This document shows positions 10,347 through 21,049 of a stretch of 49,630 nt of DNA, in pieces. The stretch lies in NCBI GenBank assembly GCA_023266715.1, contig JAHFPK010000002.1, positions 1-49,630 of the forward strand, written 5' to 3'. Origin of the DNA: Hyphomicrobiales bacterium (lineage in GTDB: Bacteria > Pseudomonadota > Alphaproteobacteria > Rhizobiales > Aestuariivirgaceae). A program made the translations under genes and the position numbers. How positions within the stretch are numbered: the stretch's first letter is position 1; the number at the start of each line of letters is the position of its first letter. The notes below the pieces were generated by a model. It was given only the letters and a program-made list of their open reading frames with translations, was not told the DNA's origin and ran no database searches.

Positions 10347-11015
10347 ATGAAATTCTTGAAAGACTACCACAGGCCAGCAGATTTACCTGAGAAGCTTCCC
10401 GTATTTCCGCTTCCCGGCGCTTTGCTCTTGCCGAGGGCCGATCTGCCACTGAATATTTTTGAACCCCGCTACCTCGAGATGATTTCCGATGCGCTGTCGG
10501 GCGAGCGTATTATCGGAATTATTCAGCCTAAGGACGATAGCGGCGAGGAAGCGCGGCCGGACTTGATGAAAGTCGGTTGTGCGGGAAGAATTACCTCCTA
10601 CGCGGAAACGCCCGACGGCAGAATGCTGGTGACCCTGACAGGCATCAGCCGCTTTTCCATCAAGAGTGAGATACCCGCCACAACGGCCTATCGCCAGGTC
10701 GTAGCCGACTTCAATCCCTTCGCAATTGATTTGGTGATGGATCTCGGCGCCAATGAGGTCAATCGGCCAGCCCTGCTCACGGCATTCAAGGATTACCTGA
10801 GCGCCAACAACATGAGCGCCGATTGGAATGAAATCAATGCGGCCTCAACCGAAGTTCTGGTCAATACACTCTCCCTTCTGGCGCCCTATCCCGCCAGCGA
10901 AAAACAGGCCCTTCTGGAGGCTCCCGATTTGAAAACCCGGGCCGACGTATTGGTGGCGTTGACTGAAATGGCGCTGTCAAAATCCTTCTCCGGCAAGCGC
11001 CAGAAATTGCAGTAG
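10347..11015 (+). CDS. LON N-terminal substrate-binding domain protein
   Basis: [34 protein letters not shown], characteristic of the LON-SB domain. Confidence 0.9.
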   Translation: MKFLKDYHRPADLPEKLPVFPLPGALLLPRADLPLNIFEPRYLEMISDALSGERIIGIIQPKDDSGEEARPDLMKVGCAGRITSYAETPDGRMLVTLTGISRFSIKSEIPATTAYRQVVADFNPFAIDLVMDLGANEVNRPALLTAFKDYLSANNMSADWNEINAASTEVLVNTLSLLAPYPASEKQALLEAPDLKTRADVLVALTEMALSKSFSGKRQKLQ

Positions 11016-11017
11016 GA

Positions 11018-11212
11018 ATGACCATGGCTGAAGCACGCAAAGTGGATCCCAAGTTGCTTGAATTACTGGTGTGCCCGATCACCAAGACGCGCCTTGAGTA
11101 TGATGCGGAAAAACAGGAACTCATTTCAAAAGCTGCAGGCCTTGCCTATCCCATCCGCGACGGCATTCCCATCATGCTTCCCGATGAGGCGCGCGAACTC
11201 AAAAATGGCTGA
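11018..11212 (+). CDS. Trm112 family protein
   Basis: [18 protein letters not shown]...[25 protein letters not shown]. Confidence 0.95.
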   Translation: MTMAEARKVDPKLLELLVCPITKTRLEYDAEKQELISKAAGLAYPIRDGIPIMLPDEARELKNG

Positions 11213-11561
11213 CCCCTGGCCACTAGAACTTTTGTCGAAACAACAGGGGCGAATTCTCAATGTTCGCTTTGACACCGGCGAATCCTTTGATCTCGAGGCC
11301 GAATATCTTCGGGTGGAAAGTCCAAGCGCCGAGGTGAAGGGCCACGGGCCGGGACAGGAACAACTTGTCCACGGCAAAAGGAATGTTTCAATGACCAGGC
11401 TTGAGCCCGTCGGCACCTATGCCGTGCGGATAATTTTCAGCGATGGTCATTCCACTGGCCTATACACATGGAATTATTTGGCAAAGCTTGGCCGTGAGCA
11501 CGAAGTGATTTGGTCTGCCTATCTGGAAAAACTGGCCAAGGCTGGACAGACGCGGGGTTAA
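11205..11561 (+). CDS. DUF971 (gamma-butyrobetaine hydroxylase-like N-terminal) domain protein
   Basis: [48 protein letters not shown]...[23 protein letters not shown]; start overlaps the trm112 stop. Confidence 0.88.
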   Translation: MADPWPLELLSKQQGRILNVRFDTGESFDLEAEYLRVESPSAEVKGHGPGQEQLVHGKRNVSMTRLEPVGTYAVRIIFSDGHSTGLYTWNYLAKLGREHEVIWSAYLEKLAKAGQTRG

Positions 11562-12781
11562 ATATTATCGCCGCGCAGCAATCTGGGCAACGAACCCGTT
11601 TGGCCAGCGGCTTCCCTTGCAAATACCTGCTTCAGGCCAGTCAACTGGTTGGTTGCCCGCAAACCAATGTCACGCAGAATCCGCAACAGCGAAATGTCGT
11701 TGGAAAAAAGCCGGTTGAACCCGTCCATGCTGGCAGCCGTTGCCACCGTATCAAAACGCCGCCAGGTGGAATAACGTTCGAGCACGGCCAGGCCGCCAAT
11801 GTCCTGTCCCAGCGCGTGGGCATCAGCCACACATTCCGCCAGTGCCGCCACATCGCGAAGGCCAAGATTGAGACCCAATCCCGCAAGCGGATGAATGACA
11901 TGGGCCGCATCGCCAACGAGAGCCAGGCGGGGACCATGAAATTCCTTGGCGAAAAACATCGACAGCGGATAGCCCTGCGGCTTGCCGATCAAGGTGATTT
12001 TTCCGAGATGACCCCCAATCTCGTTTTGCAATTCAATCTCAAAATCTGGAGCAGTCAAACTCAGAAGCCGTTTTGCCTCGACGGTCCCCTTGGTCCAGAC
12101 AATGGAGGAGCGATTTCCAAGCAATGGCAGGATTGCAAAGGGACCGACGGGGGTGAAATGTTCTTCAGCCCGTCCATTGTGAGGCAACTCATGATCAAAT
12201 GATGCAACGATTCCCATCTGTTCGTAAGCCCATCCGACGAGTTCGATGTGTGCAGCTTCTCTGCTGGCGGATTTTCCGCCATCGGCGGCAATGACAAGGC
12301 TGCAGGAAAATTGCGCGCCATTCGCAAGCTTGAGTTTAGCAAGCCCTGGGGCAAAGTTTTGCTCAGTGACGCCATGACCCGTTACCAGCGTGATGTTTGG
12401 CGACGTTTCGACAGCTGCCAGTAGCCCCGCCAGCATATGGCGGTTCTCCACCATGCAGGCTGATGATTCGCCTTCGCCAAACTGCAGCAGAACCGGCCGG
12501 TCGCCATGTCCTGCACCGTCAGTAACAATAATTTCGCGCATCGCCTGCGCCTGCTGCCCAACGTGATCCCAAACCCCCAGAGCCTCAAGCATCCGCCGGG
12601 AACTGGCCGTTATGGCGGAAGCCCGGGCATCATTGTCAGCCGAAATACTTTGACAGGGATCCCTGCTGTCGACAATTGCAACAGAAAGCGGGCGCTTGGC
12701 CCTGTGCCCCCCAAGTGCCAAGCCAGCGACAAGTCCATTCAAGGCCGCTCCCACAACAATCACATCAAAGCGCACGCTCAT
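11558..12781 (-). CDS. UbiH/UbiF/Coq6-family FAD-dependent ubiquinone-biosynthesis hydroxylase
   Basis: FAD motif DVIVVGAALNGLVAGLAL and second motif RLALVGDAAHVIHPLAGLGLNLGLRDVAAL. Confidence 0.9.
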   Translation of the reverse strand: MSVRFDVIVVGAALNGLVAGLALGGHRAKRPLSVAIVDSRDPCQSISADNDARASAITASSRRMLEALGVWDHVGQQAQAMREIIVTDGAGHGDRPVLLQFGEGESSACMVENRHMLAGLLAAVETSPNITLVTGHGVTEQNFAPGLAKLKLANGAQFSCSLVIAADGGKSASREAAHIELVGWAYEQMGIVASFDHELPHNGRAEEHFTPVGPFAILPLLGNRSSIVWTKGTVEAKRLLSLTAPDFEIELQNEIGGHLGKITLIGKPQGYPLSMFFAKEFHGPRLALVGDAAHVIHPLAGLGLNLGLRDVAALAECVADAHALGQDIGGLAVLERYSTWRRFDTVATAASMDGFNRLFSNDISLLRILRDIGLRATNQLTGLKQVFAREAAGQTGSLPRLLRGDNI

Positions 12782-12927
12782 GATTTGATCAGAAACGCCT
12801 AATCGATCACCTCGTCAAGATACTGCATTAAAATTAAGCAATTTGGAGTTATTGCATGAAAATGCAGCAGATGTTTGCGTGCCCGTCAAGCATCAAAATA
12901 AAAATCCAAATCATAACAAGAAGTTAA

Positions 12928-13329
<402 letters not shown>

Positions 13330-13352
13330 CACGATTAACAAAGGACAGTGAA

Positions 13353-14879
13353 ATGACATTTCCACCAAAATTACGCCAACTCCTCGTCGGCTTGCCGGCC
13401 GGATTTGCGCTCACGACGATCCTGACAGCAGCCCCGGCCTATGCCGCGGCTACCGTAAACAAGGGCGATACCGCCTGGATGCTCGTAGCCACAGCCCTTG
13501 TCATTCTCATGACAATCCCGGGTCTGGCTCTGTACTACGGCGGTCTGGTGCGCTCCAAGAACGTGCTGTCCGTATTGATGCAGGTTTTCATCTGCTTCTG
13601 CATGATCGCCCTGCTCTGGTTTGCCTACGGCTACTCGGTGGCCTTTACCAATGGCACCCCCTATTATGGCGGCCTCTCCAAGGCCTTCCTGGCGGGCGTA
13701 AATATTTCGACGCTGGCGGCAACCTTCTCGAAGGAAACCTACCTGCCGGAATTCACCTATGTCATCTTCCAGCTGACATTTGCGGCCATCACCCCAGCCC
13801 TTATCGTCGGCGCCTTTGCTGAACGGATGAAATTCTCAGCCGTTCTGTTGTTTTTGTTTATCTGGTTTACTTTTTCCTATCTGCCGGTGGCTCATATGGT
13901 CTGGTGGTGGGCAGGCCCCGACGCCTTTACGCTCAGCCCTGATAACATCGACATGGTCAAAGCTGCGGTAGGTGACAGCGCCGCCGCAGACTTCCTGGCC
14001 AAGCTTGCCGCAGCAACCGACGACGCCGCAAAGGCTGTCGTTTTGGCTGACTATGGTGCGGCCGTGAATGCCTCCAACGGCTGGTTGTTCAACTGGGGTG
14101 CCATCGATTTCGCCGGCGGCTCGGTTGTGCACATCAATGCCGGAGTGGCCGGCCTCGTCTGCGCCCTCATGCTTGGCAAGCGCCTAGGCGTTGGCAAGGA
14201 AGTCTTGGCTCCTCACAATCTGCCCCTGACCCTGATTGGCGCCTGCCTCCTTTGGGTGGGTTGGTTCGGCTTCAATGCCGGCTCAAACCTCGAAGCCAAC
14301 GGCCTTACCGGCCTTGCCTTCCTGAATACGATCCTCGCAACCGCTGCTGCAGCGCTGGCCTGGACCGCTGGCGAATGGGTGACCCGCGGCCATCCCAGCC
14401 TCCTGGGCGCCGCTTCTGGCTCCGTCGCGGGCCTCGTGGCCATTACCCCGGCTTGCGGCTGGGTAGGGCCCATGGGTGGCGTTGTAATCGGCCTGCTCGC
14501 CGGCACTATCTGCCTCTGGGCGGTGGTATGGCTGAAGGGCAAGCTTGGCTATGACGATGCTTTGGACGTCTTCGGCGTTCACGGTATCGGCGGTATGCTT
14601 GGGGCCCTCCTCACGGGTGTCTTCGTAAATCCAGCCTTGGGCGGCATGGGTGTGACGGACTATCTCGCTACAGACACGTCATCGAAGCTCGTTGACTACT
14701 CCTTCTCGGCACAAATGACCGGGCAGGTTGTTGATATCGTGACCGTGGTCATACTGTCAGGCGTTGTCAGCTACGTGGCCTTGCTGATCTGCAAGTACAC
14801 CACGGGCCTGCGCGTTGAGGAACAGGAAGAGCGCGAGGGCCTCGATATCGGCTCCCATGGTGAGCGCGCCTATTCGTAG
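13353..14879 (+). CDS. amtB: Ammonium transporter AmtB
   Basis: Signal peptide, then NKGDTAWMLVATALVILMTIPGLALYYGGLVRSKNVLSVLMQ ... VFGVHGIGGMLGALLTG. Confidence 0.97.
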   Translation: MTFPPKLRQLLVGLPAGFALTTILTAAPAYAAATVNKGDTAWMLVATALVILMTIPGLALYYGGLVRSKNVLSVLMQVFICFCMIALLWFAYGYSVAFTNGTPYYGGLSKAFLAGVNISTLAATFSKETYLPEFTYVIFQLTFAAITPALIVGAFAERMKFSAVLLFLFIWFTFSYLPVAHMVWWWAGPDAFTLSPDNIDMVKAAVGDSAAADFLAKLAAATDDAAKAVVLADYGAAVNASNGWLFNWGAIDFAGGSVVHINAGVAGLVCALMLGKRLGVGKEVLAPHNLPLTLIGACLLWVGWFGFNAGSNLEANGLTGLAFLNTILATAAAALAWTAGEWVTRGHPSLLGAASGSVAGLVAITPACGWVGPMGGVVIGLLAGTICLWAVVWLKGKLGYDDALDVFGVHGIGGMLGALLTGVFVNPALGGMGVTDYLATDTSSKLVDYSFSAQMTGQVVDIVTVVILSGVVSYVALLICKYTTGLRVEEQEEREGLDIGSHGERAYS

Positions 14880-14902
14880 GTCCTGATATCCCTGGCACTA
14901 AG

Positions 14903-14930
14903 AAAAAGCGTCCCTCGCGGGGCGCTTTTT
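14903..14930 (+). terminator. Rho-independent terminator downstream of amtB
   Basis: AAAAAGCGTCCCTCGCGGGGCGCTTTTT: GC-rich stem, short loop, T-tract, 24 nt after the amtB stop. Confidence 0.85.
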
Positions 14931-14941
14931 CATGTCCGGGT

Positions 14942-14956
14942 TTAACCCTGCTTTAA
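14942..14956 (+). promoter_or_regulatory. Candidate CtrA binding site upstream of ftsK
   Basis: TTAACCCTGCTTTAACC: perfect TTAA-N7-TTAA with both half-sites extended to TTAACC. Confidence 0.55.
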
Positions 14957-15030
14957 CCATGTGCCTTCAGACTGCCGTTAACTATTTGTTATGGCCCTGT
15001 GAGGTGATCTCCGGGCTGACGGAGAAGTCC

Positions 15031-17577
15031 ATGGCTTATAATCGTTCCTACGATACCGATGAAGGGGCAATTCCCGCCGCGCTCCGTCGTTTCATTCGCC
15101 ATCGTCTCTTTGAATTTTCTGGCGTCATTTTATTTGTATTGCTCGCCGCCGTGGGCATGGCCTTGGCAACCTGGTCGGTAGACGATCCCTCGTTCAATCA
15201 CGCAACCGATCAGATCGCTAAAAATTACTTGGGCTACCCCGGTGCTGCCATTGCCGACGAACTCATGCAGCTGATGGGCCTCGGCGTATTGCCTCTGATC
15301 GGCATTCCCATGGCCTGGGTCGTGAATTTTTTGAGCCATGAGCGGCCGGAGCGCCCATTCATGGCAATCCTCATGTGGTTTGCCTCGGCATTTCTGAGCT
15401 GTGGGGCTTTTGCTACCATACCGGCACCAGCATCATGGTCTCTGGCCGCGGGTCTTGGCGGCAATTCCGGCGATATCATCAGCGGCGGAATTCTTTCGCT
15501 CCTTGCCTTGGGTCTCAAAGGCACCTTCGCCCAAGTCTTCACCGGTATTTTATGTGCAGGCAGCGCCATATGGGCAGCTCTCCGCGCCACCGGACTTACC
15601 AAATCTGAAACAACAGGCGCTCTCGGAAATCTGCTCCGTTCAGTTGGGGTTTTCCTGATGCAGGTATTCCGCATGCTCCTCAGCAGCTTCAAGCACTGGA
15701 GAGCCTACAGGGCCCAGGAGAAATCTGCCCGTGCACTGCGTGCCGGAGCAGCAAACTCTCCACGCGACATTATTTCACGATTGGCGCCGGCTCGAAAACA
15801 ATTGCGCGGGGACCAGCGCATAGAACCGGTTTTGTCGCGTGATGATCATGGTGCCGCACCAAGGCTTCCCTTGTCTGGTCAGAACGTTGAATTGGAAGGG
15901 GGCGAGAATGATTATGCGGAATTTGAGCCAGGAGACGTTGAAGAGGAGGGGGAGACCCGGACTCCGCGCGTAACCCGCGATGCCAAGGAAATCAAGCTGG
16001 GCAAGAAAATCAAGAAGGATTCCCAGCTTAATCTGCGCTTTTCAAAATCAACCGAGTTTGAGTTTCCGCCGCTCACGCTGCTGGCCGAACCCAAGCGTGG
16101 CACCAAGCAATCAATCGACCTTTCCGACGAAGTGCTTGAGCAGAACGCCCGCATGCTGGAAGGCGTGCTGGAAGATTTTGGCGTGCGCGGCCAAATCATC
16201 AATGTGAAGCCAGGACCGGTTGTCACCCTTTACGAGCTGGAGCCTGCGCCCGGCATCAAATCTTCGCGCGTGATCAGCCTTGCCGATGATATCGCCCGCT
16301 CGATGAGCGCCGTGTCGGCTCGTGTGGCAGTTGTGCAGGGACGCAACGTCATCGGCATTGAACTCCCAAACAGCAAGCGCGAAACGGTCTATCTCCGTGA
16401 AATGCTGGCCTCCGAGGCCTTCGAAAAGACGGGGCAGAACCTGGCCTTTGCGCTTGGCAAGAATATCGGCGGTGAACCCATCTTCGCCGATCTCGCCCGC
16501 ATGCCGCATCTCCTGATTGCCGGTACAACGGGTTCCGGTAAATCCGTCGGCATCAATACCATGGTCCTGTCCTTGCTCTACAGGCTTTCTCCTGAGCGCT
16601 GCAAACTGATCATGATTGATCCCAAGATGCTGGAACTGTCCGTTTACGAAGGTATTCCTCATCTCTTGTCGCCAGTGGTGACCGATCCCCGCAAGGCCGT
16701 TGTCGCCCTGAAATGGGCGGTACGTGAAATGGAAGACCGCTACCGCAAAATGTCAAAGCTTGGAGTGCGTAATATTGACGGTTACAACGCCCGGCTGAAG
16801 CAGTCTTTGGCCAAGGGAGAGCAGATGTCGCGTACTGTGCAAACCGGCTTCAACCCCCAGTCTGGCGAACCTATCTTTGAGCAAGAGCAAATGGACATGA
16901 CGGCCATGCCCTACATCGTCGTCATCATCGACGAAATGGCGGACCTGATGATGGTAGCGGGCAAGGACATTGAAGGCACGGTCCAGCGTCTGGCCCAGAT
17001 GGCGCGTGCCGCGGGCATTCACGTGGTTATGGCTACCCAGCGGCCTTCGGTTGATGTCATCACCGGCACAATCAAGGCCAATTTCCCCACCCGCATTTCG
17101 TTCCAGGTCACCTCAAAAATCGACAGTCGCACCATTTTGGGCGAGCAGGGTGCAGAGCAACTCCTGGGGCAGGGTGACATGCTTTATATGGCCGGCGGCG
17201 GGCGCATTTCCCGTCTGCACGGACCCTTTGTCGCCGACGATGAAGTTGAGAAGATTGTCCGCTTCCTGAAGGCGCAGGGCGCTCCCGAATATGTTGATGC
17301 GGTGACCGAAGAGGTTGAAGATGAGACCTATGGTGATCCCGCCACCATGGCAGGCGTAGAAGGAAGCGGTTCGGGTGATGAGCTTTATGACCAAGCCGTG
17401 GCTGTCGTGCTGCGCGACAAGAAGGTTTCTACCAGCTATGTACAAAGGCGCCTGCAGGTGGGTTATAACAAGGCCGCAAGCCTGATCGAGCGCATGGAAA
17501 AGGAAGGGCTAATTTCATCGGCAAATGGCACCGGAAAACGGGAGATCCTGGTTCCCGGTGACAGTGCCAGAGCATGA
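15031..17577 (+). CDS. ftsK: DNA translocase FtsK
   Basis: Four N-terminal TM segments, Walker [10 protein letters not shown], Walker [14 protein letters not shown]-terminal gamma domain [30 protein letters not shown] at 15031 preferred (upstream GGAG). Confidence 0.96.
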   Translation: MAYNRSYDTDEGAIPAALRRFIRHRLFEFSGVILFVLLAAVGMALATWSVDDPSFNHATDQIAKNYLGYPGAAIADELMQLMGLGVLPLIGIPMAWVVNFLSHERPERPFMAILMWFASAFLSCGAFATIPAPASWSLAAGLGGNSGDIISGGILSLLALGLKGTFAQVFTGILCAGSAIWAALRATGLTKSETTGALGNLLRSVGVFLMQVFRMLLSSFKHWRAYRAQEKSARALRAGAANSPRDIISRLAPARKQLRGDQRIEPVLSRDDHGAAPRLPLSGQNVELEGGENDYAEFEPGDVEEEGETRTPRVTRDAKEIKLGKKIKKDSQLNLRFSKSTEFEFPPLTLLAEPKRGTKQSIDLSDEVLEQNARMLEGVLEDFGVRGQIINVKPGPVVTLYELEPAPGIKSSRVISLADDIARSMSAVSARVAVVQGRNVIGIELPNSKRETVYLREMLASEAFEKTGQNLAFALGKNIGGEPIFADLARMPHLLIAGTTGSGKSVGINTMVLSLLYRLSPERCKLIMIDPKMLELSVYEGIPHLLSPVVTDPRKAVVALKWAVREMEDRYRKMSKLGVRNIDGYNARLKQSLAKGEQMSRTVQTGFNPQSGEPIFEQEQMDMTAMPYIVVIIDEMADLMMVAGKDIEGTVQRLAQMARAAGIHVVMATQRPSVDVITGTIKANFPTRISFQVTSKIDSRTILGEQGAEQLLGQGDMLYMAGGGRISRLHGPFVADDEVEKIVRFLKAQGAPEYVDAVTEEVEDETYGDPATMAGVEGSGSGDELYDQAVAVVLRDKKVSTSYVQRRLQVGYNKAASLIERMEKEGLISSANGTGKREILVPGDSARA

Positions 17578-17659
17578 AGGGCTGCCCCAAAATGGTCGGC
17601 TTTTCAATTCATATCAGATATACATACGGGAAATGGAAATCTTAGGTTTGGAACACAGA

Positions 17660-18304
17660 ATGACGCGATCCCTCAAAGCTGCCCTGCAGGCCCTCTCAGT
17701 TCTTTTGGTATTTGCGGTAGGAACGAGCAGTTTCGCCGCCGCAGCCAAACCTATTTCACTCAGTCCGGAACAGACTGAATCCATCAATAAAATTTCTGCC
17801 TATATGAACAGCTTTGTGACCCTCCAGGGTGAATTCACTCAGATAAGCCCCAAGGGGAACGTCTCAAAAGGCGTCATGTTTATCAGCAAGCCCGGTAAAC
17901 TGCGCTTTGAATATTCTCCGCCAAATCCCTTCCTTCTCGTTTCCGACGGCAAATGGGTGACCCTCAAGAATCGGGCCAAGGAAAAAGGCGATCAGTTTCC
18001 GCTTGCAGCTACGCCCTTGCGATTGGTCGTTTCGCCAAAAATTGATCTCCTGCAGGAAGCGAATATTCTGGGCTTTGAGCAGGCCGATGGCATTACGTCT
18101 GTTGTTCTCGAAGACCGCAAGGGTACGATTGGCGGTCAACTCGTCTTGATCTTTGATGAAACTCAAAATCAGCTGCAGCAGTGGATTATTATCGATGGCA
18201 AAGGCCGCCGCACCACCGTGTCGCTTGCCAATCTTGAATCCGGCATGACGATTAACCCAAAGCTCTTTGAGGTGAAAATCAACCGCCCGGAAAAAAGCAA
18301 ATAG
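17660..18304 (+). CDS. lolA: LolA-like outer-membrane lipoprotein carrier protein
   Basis: Signal peptide, then LQGEFTQISPKGNVSKGVMFISKPGKLRFEYSPPNPFLLVSDGKWV; start MTRSLKAA at 17660. Confidence 0.85.
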   Translation: MTRSLKAALQALSVLLVFAVGTSSFAAAAKPISLSPEQTESINKISAYMNSFVTLQGEFTQISPKGNVSKGVMFISKPGKLRFEYSPPNPFLLVSDGKWVTLKNRAKEKGDQFPLAATPLRLVVSPKIDLLQEANILGFEQADGITSVVLEDRKGTIGGQLVLIFDETQNQLQQWIIIDGKGRRTTVSLANLESGMTINPKLFEVKINRPEKSK

Positions 18305-18347
18305 GGTCACTTGCGTTTTCCCCCGGTCCTATGCTCATGCTTGCCAC

Positions 18348-19154
18348 ATGACACTCAAGATTGCCACCTGGAATATCAATTCAGTGCGCCTGCGCATTGG
18401 TCTGGTTGAGCGGGTTTTAAACCAATTGCAGCCCGACGTTCTTTGCCTGCAGGAGACGAAATGCCCGCAGGGGCAGTTTCCCTCAGGGCCACTGCGTGAT
18501 CTCGGTTATTCCCACATCGCTGAATTTGGCCAGAAGGGCTATCACGGTGTTGCCATTGTTTCGCGCCTGCCTTTTACCGCCCAATTCAGCAAATCATTTT
18601 GCGGCAAGGAGGATTGTCGTCACATTTCCATAAGCCTTGATGGACCCAAACCCATCACCGTCCACAACCTCTATGTTCCGTCTGGCGGTGACGAGCCTGA
18701 TCCCGGCATCAATGAAAAATTTGCCCATAAACTGAAGTTCATCGATGAGCTGGAGAGCTGGTTTGCGAACGGTTCAGTTCCCAAGGGCCATGAGGGCATC
18801 GTCGTGGGAGACCTCAACATTGCACCCCTGGAACACGATGTTTGGTCCCACAAGGATTTGCTTAAGGTCGTCAGCCATACGCCGATTGAAACAGCAGGCC
18901 TCATCCGCGTGATGATGGCAGGCAAGTGGGTTGATCTGATGCGTCAGCATACGCCCGCAAGCGAAAAACTCTATACCTGGTGGAGTTACCGGGCCAAGGA
19001 TTGGGCCCTGGCCAACCGGGGCCGCCGGCTTGATCATATTTGGTCAACGCCGGGACTTTCACCCTCCTGCAAGGATGTTACCATTTTGCGCGAAGCAAGA
19101 GGGTGGACGCAAACTTCCGACCACGTGCCGGTGATGGCGACGTTTGCTCTATAG
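18348..19154 (+). CDS. xthA: Exodeoxyribonuclease III
   Basis: LKIATWNINSVRLR, DVLCLQETKCP, GDLNIAPLEHDVW, RRLDHIW, SDHVPVMATF. Confidence 0.94.
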   Translation: MTLKIATWNINSVRLRIGLVERVLNQLQPDVLCLQETKCPQGQFPSGPLRDLGYSHIAEFGQKGYHGVAIVSRLPFTAQFSKSFCGKEDCRHISISLDGPKPITVHNLYVPSGGDEPDPGINEKFAHKLKFIDELESWFANGSVPKGHEGIVVGDLNIAPLEHDVWSHKDLLKVVSHTPIETAGLIRVMMAGKWVDLMRQHTPASEKLYTWWSYRAKDWALANRGRRLDHIWSTPGLSPSCKDVTILREARGWTQTSDHVPVMATFAL

Positions 19155-19625
19155 ATCGAGGAAAGGCTTGGTGCGCAAGAATTTCCCGCGCACGCTTTCG
19201 AAATCAAGCATCGAATTTTCGAGCCGTCTGGCCAAGACCCTGAATACGCTCTGGCCAAATTCCGGATATTCACTTGCAACGCGCAGGAAAAGCGCGTGAT
19301 CTAATCTGGCCGTGGAAACAGAACCCAGAGCCAAGGCCGTTATGGCATAGGTCGACTTTCCAATCATCGCGACCTCGCCGAGAAGGGCGCCGGGTTCCGC
19401 CTTGGCAATGGATTGGTTTTGCGAGCCCAACGACTGCTGGATATCGGCATATCCGCTTAGCAGGAGAAAGGCTGATTTCGCTTTTTTTCCCTGGGAGATA
19501 ATTATTTCTCCAGAGACAAAGTGCTGGCGCTCGGAAGCAAAGGCGAGGAGCTGCAAATGCACAGGCTCACACTCGGCAAAAATCGGAATTTGCCGCAACG
19601 TTTCCGCATCTGCCCGGACACTCAT
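19149..19625 (-). CDS. Cyclic nucleotide-binding (Crp/cNMP) domain protein
   Basis: IPIFAECEPVHLQLLAFASERQHFVSGEIIISQGKKAKSAFLLLSGYADI...PGALLGEVAMIGKSTYAITALAL; no obvious HTH in 158 aa. Confidence 0.88.
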   Translation of the reverse strand: MSVRADAETLRQIPIFAECEPVHLQLLAFASERQHFVSGEIIISQGKKAKSAFLLLSGYADIQQSLGSQNQSIAKAEPGALLGEVAMIGKSTYAITALALGSVSTARLDHALFLRVASEYPEFGQSVFRVLARRLENSMLDFESVRGKFLRTKPFLDL

Positions 19626-19712
19626 CGCACAAGCCCTACGCGAGCCCTAGAGAGCATGATTCCCCCAACTATCCCGTTGCCCGACCCATACAACGATGGA
19701 TAGGCCATAAGA

Positions 19713-20405
19713 TCAAGGGACGAGCTTATAACCACCGCCCTCAGTGACTAATATTTCCGCTTGGCTTGGATCACGCTCTATTTTTTGGCGCAGGCGGTAG
19801 ATGTGGGTTTCGAGTGTATGGGTCGTAACCCCGGCATTGTAGCCCCAGACATCGTGCAGCAATACATCACGGCCAACGATCTGTTCGCCGGAACGATACA
19901 GAAATTTGATAATGGCCGTTTCCTTTTCCGTAAGGCGCACCTTCTTGTTGTCATCCCTGATCAGGATTTTGGATGCTGGCTTGAAGGTATAGGGGCCGAC
20001 CTTGAACGTGGCATCTTCACTGTGCTCGTGCTGACGCAAATGGGCCCTGATACGCGCGAGTAGGACGCCAAATCGAAATGGCTTGGTAATATAGTCGTTG
20101 GCTCCTGAATCAAGCCCCAGGATAGTGTCGGAATCCGAGCTCTGGCCGGTCAGCATGATTACCGGCCCCTTGTAGCCATTGCGCCGCATCAGTTTGCAGG
20201 CTTCACGGCCGTCCATGTCCGGCAAGTTCACATCGAGGATCACCATATCCGCATGATCGGCCTTGACAGCCTTGACACCGGCCGTTGCGGTGGCAACATC
20301 CGTTACAATGTATTCCTCATGCAGGGAAAACTGGTCCCTCAGCGTCTCTCGCAGAGTATCGTCATCGTCAACGATGAGAATCTTTTTGGTGGTCGTCATT
20401 GCCAT
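19713..20405 (-). CDS. cenR: OmpR-family response regulator, CenR-like
   Basis: Receiver domain KKILIVDDDDTLRETL...DMVILDVNLPDMDGREA...KPF plus winged-helix C-terminus (VWGYNAGVTTHTLETHIYRLRQKIE). CenR assignment by recognition and neighbourhood, moderate certainty. Confidence 0.8.
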   Translation of the reverse strand: MAMTTTKKILIVDDDDTLRETLRDQFSLHEEYIVTDVATATAGVKAVKADHADMVILDVNLPDMDGREACKLMRRNGYKGPVIMLTGQSSDSDTILGLDSGANDYITKPFRFGVLLARIRAHLRQHEHSEDATFKVGPYTFKPASKILIRDDNKKVRLTEKETAIIKFLYRSGEQIVGRDVLLHDVWGYNAGVTTHTLETHIYRLRQKIERDPSQAEILVTEGGGYKLVP

Positions 20406-20485
20406 TCTTTCGCTAATTATGGAACATTGGATAGTTCTAGAGTGATCAATGGCCTTTTGATAGCCCGGGGGCAAGACAACAGACC

Positions 20486-21049
20486 GTGAGGAAAACAGTC
20501 ACATATCTTCACGTTCGCGCGATCAGTGCGTGTGCAACCAGAGGAGTCTTGACCTGTGGCCCACTTTCACTGCCCTGCGCCTTGGGGAGATCGGGGAGGA
20601 ATTTCCTAAAAAAGGAAGGCGACGGTGGAAGCCCGGTCGGGATTTGGTCCCTGCGGCAAATTTACTATCGGGATGACCACATTGTTCGCCCCCTGTCGAA
20701 AATACCCGCTTCACCGATCAGGAAGGGCTGGGGCTGGTGCGAGACGGTTGGCGACAGGAATTATAATCGTAGAGTTAACTTGCCCTATGCCACCGCCCAT
20801 GAGGAGCTTAAGCGCCCTGATGAGCTTTATGATGTAATCGTAGAGACCAGCCACAATCGAAGGCCTCGCATCCAGGGCCGCGGAAGCGCCATCTTCTTTC
20901 ATATCGCGCGGAAGAATTTTGCGCCAACAGCGGGCTGCATCGCAGTAGCGCTGAAGGATATGCAGAAGGTACTGCGTTACTGCTCAACCGGGACGCGCCT
21001 TGTGATTTGGCCACCTAATGGGGCCGCCCCTCACGCATTCCGAAAATAG
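20486..21049 (+). CDS. YkuD-type L,D-transpeptidase catalytic domain protein
   Basis: GDGGSPVGIWSLRQIYYR ... HIARKNFAPTAGCIAVALKDMQKVL (catalytic Cys context); GTG start. Confidence 0.85.
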   Translation: MRKTVTYLHVRAISACATRGVLTCGPLSLPCALGRSGRNFLKKEGDGGSPVGIWSLRQIYYRDDHIVRPLSKIPASPIRKGWGWCETVGDRNYNRRVNLPYATAHEELKRPDELYDVIVETSHNRRPRIQGRGSAIFFHIARKNFAPTAGCIAVALKDMQKVLRYCSTGTRLVIWPPNGAAPHAFRK

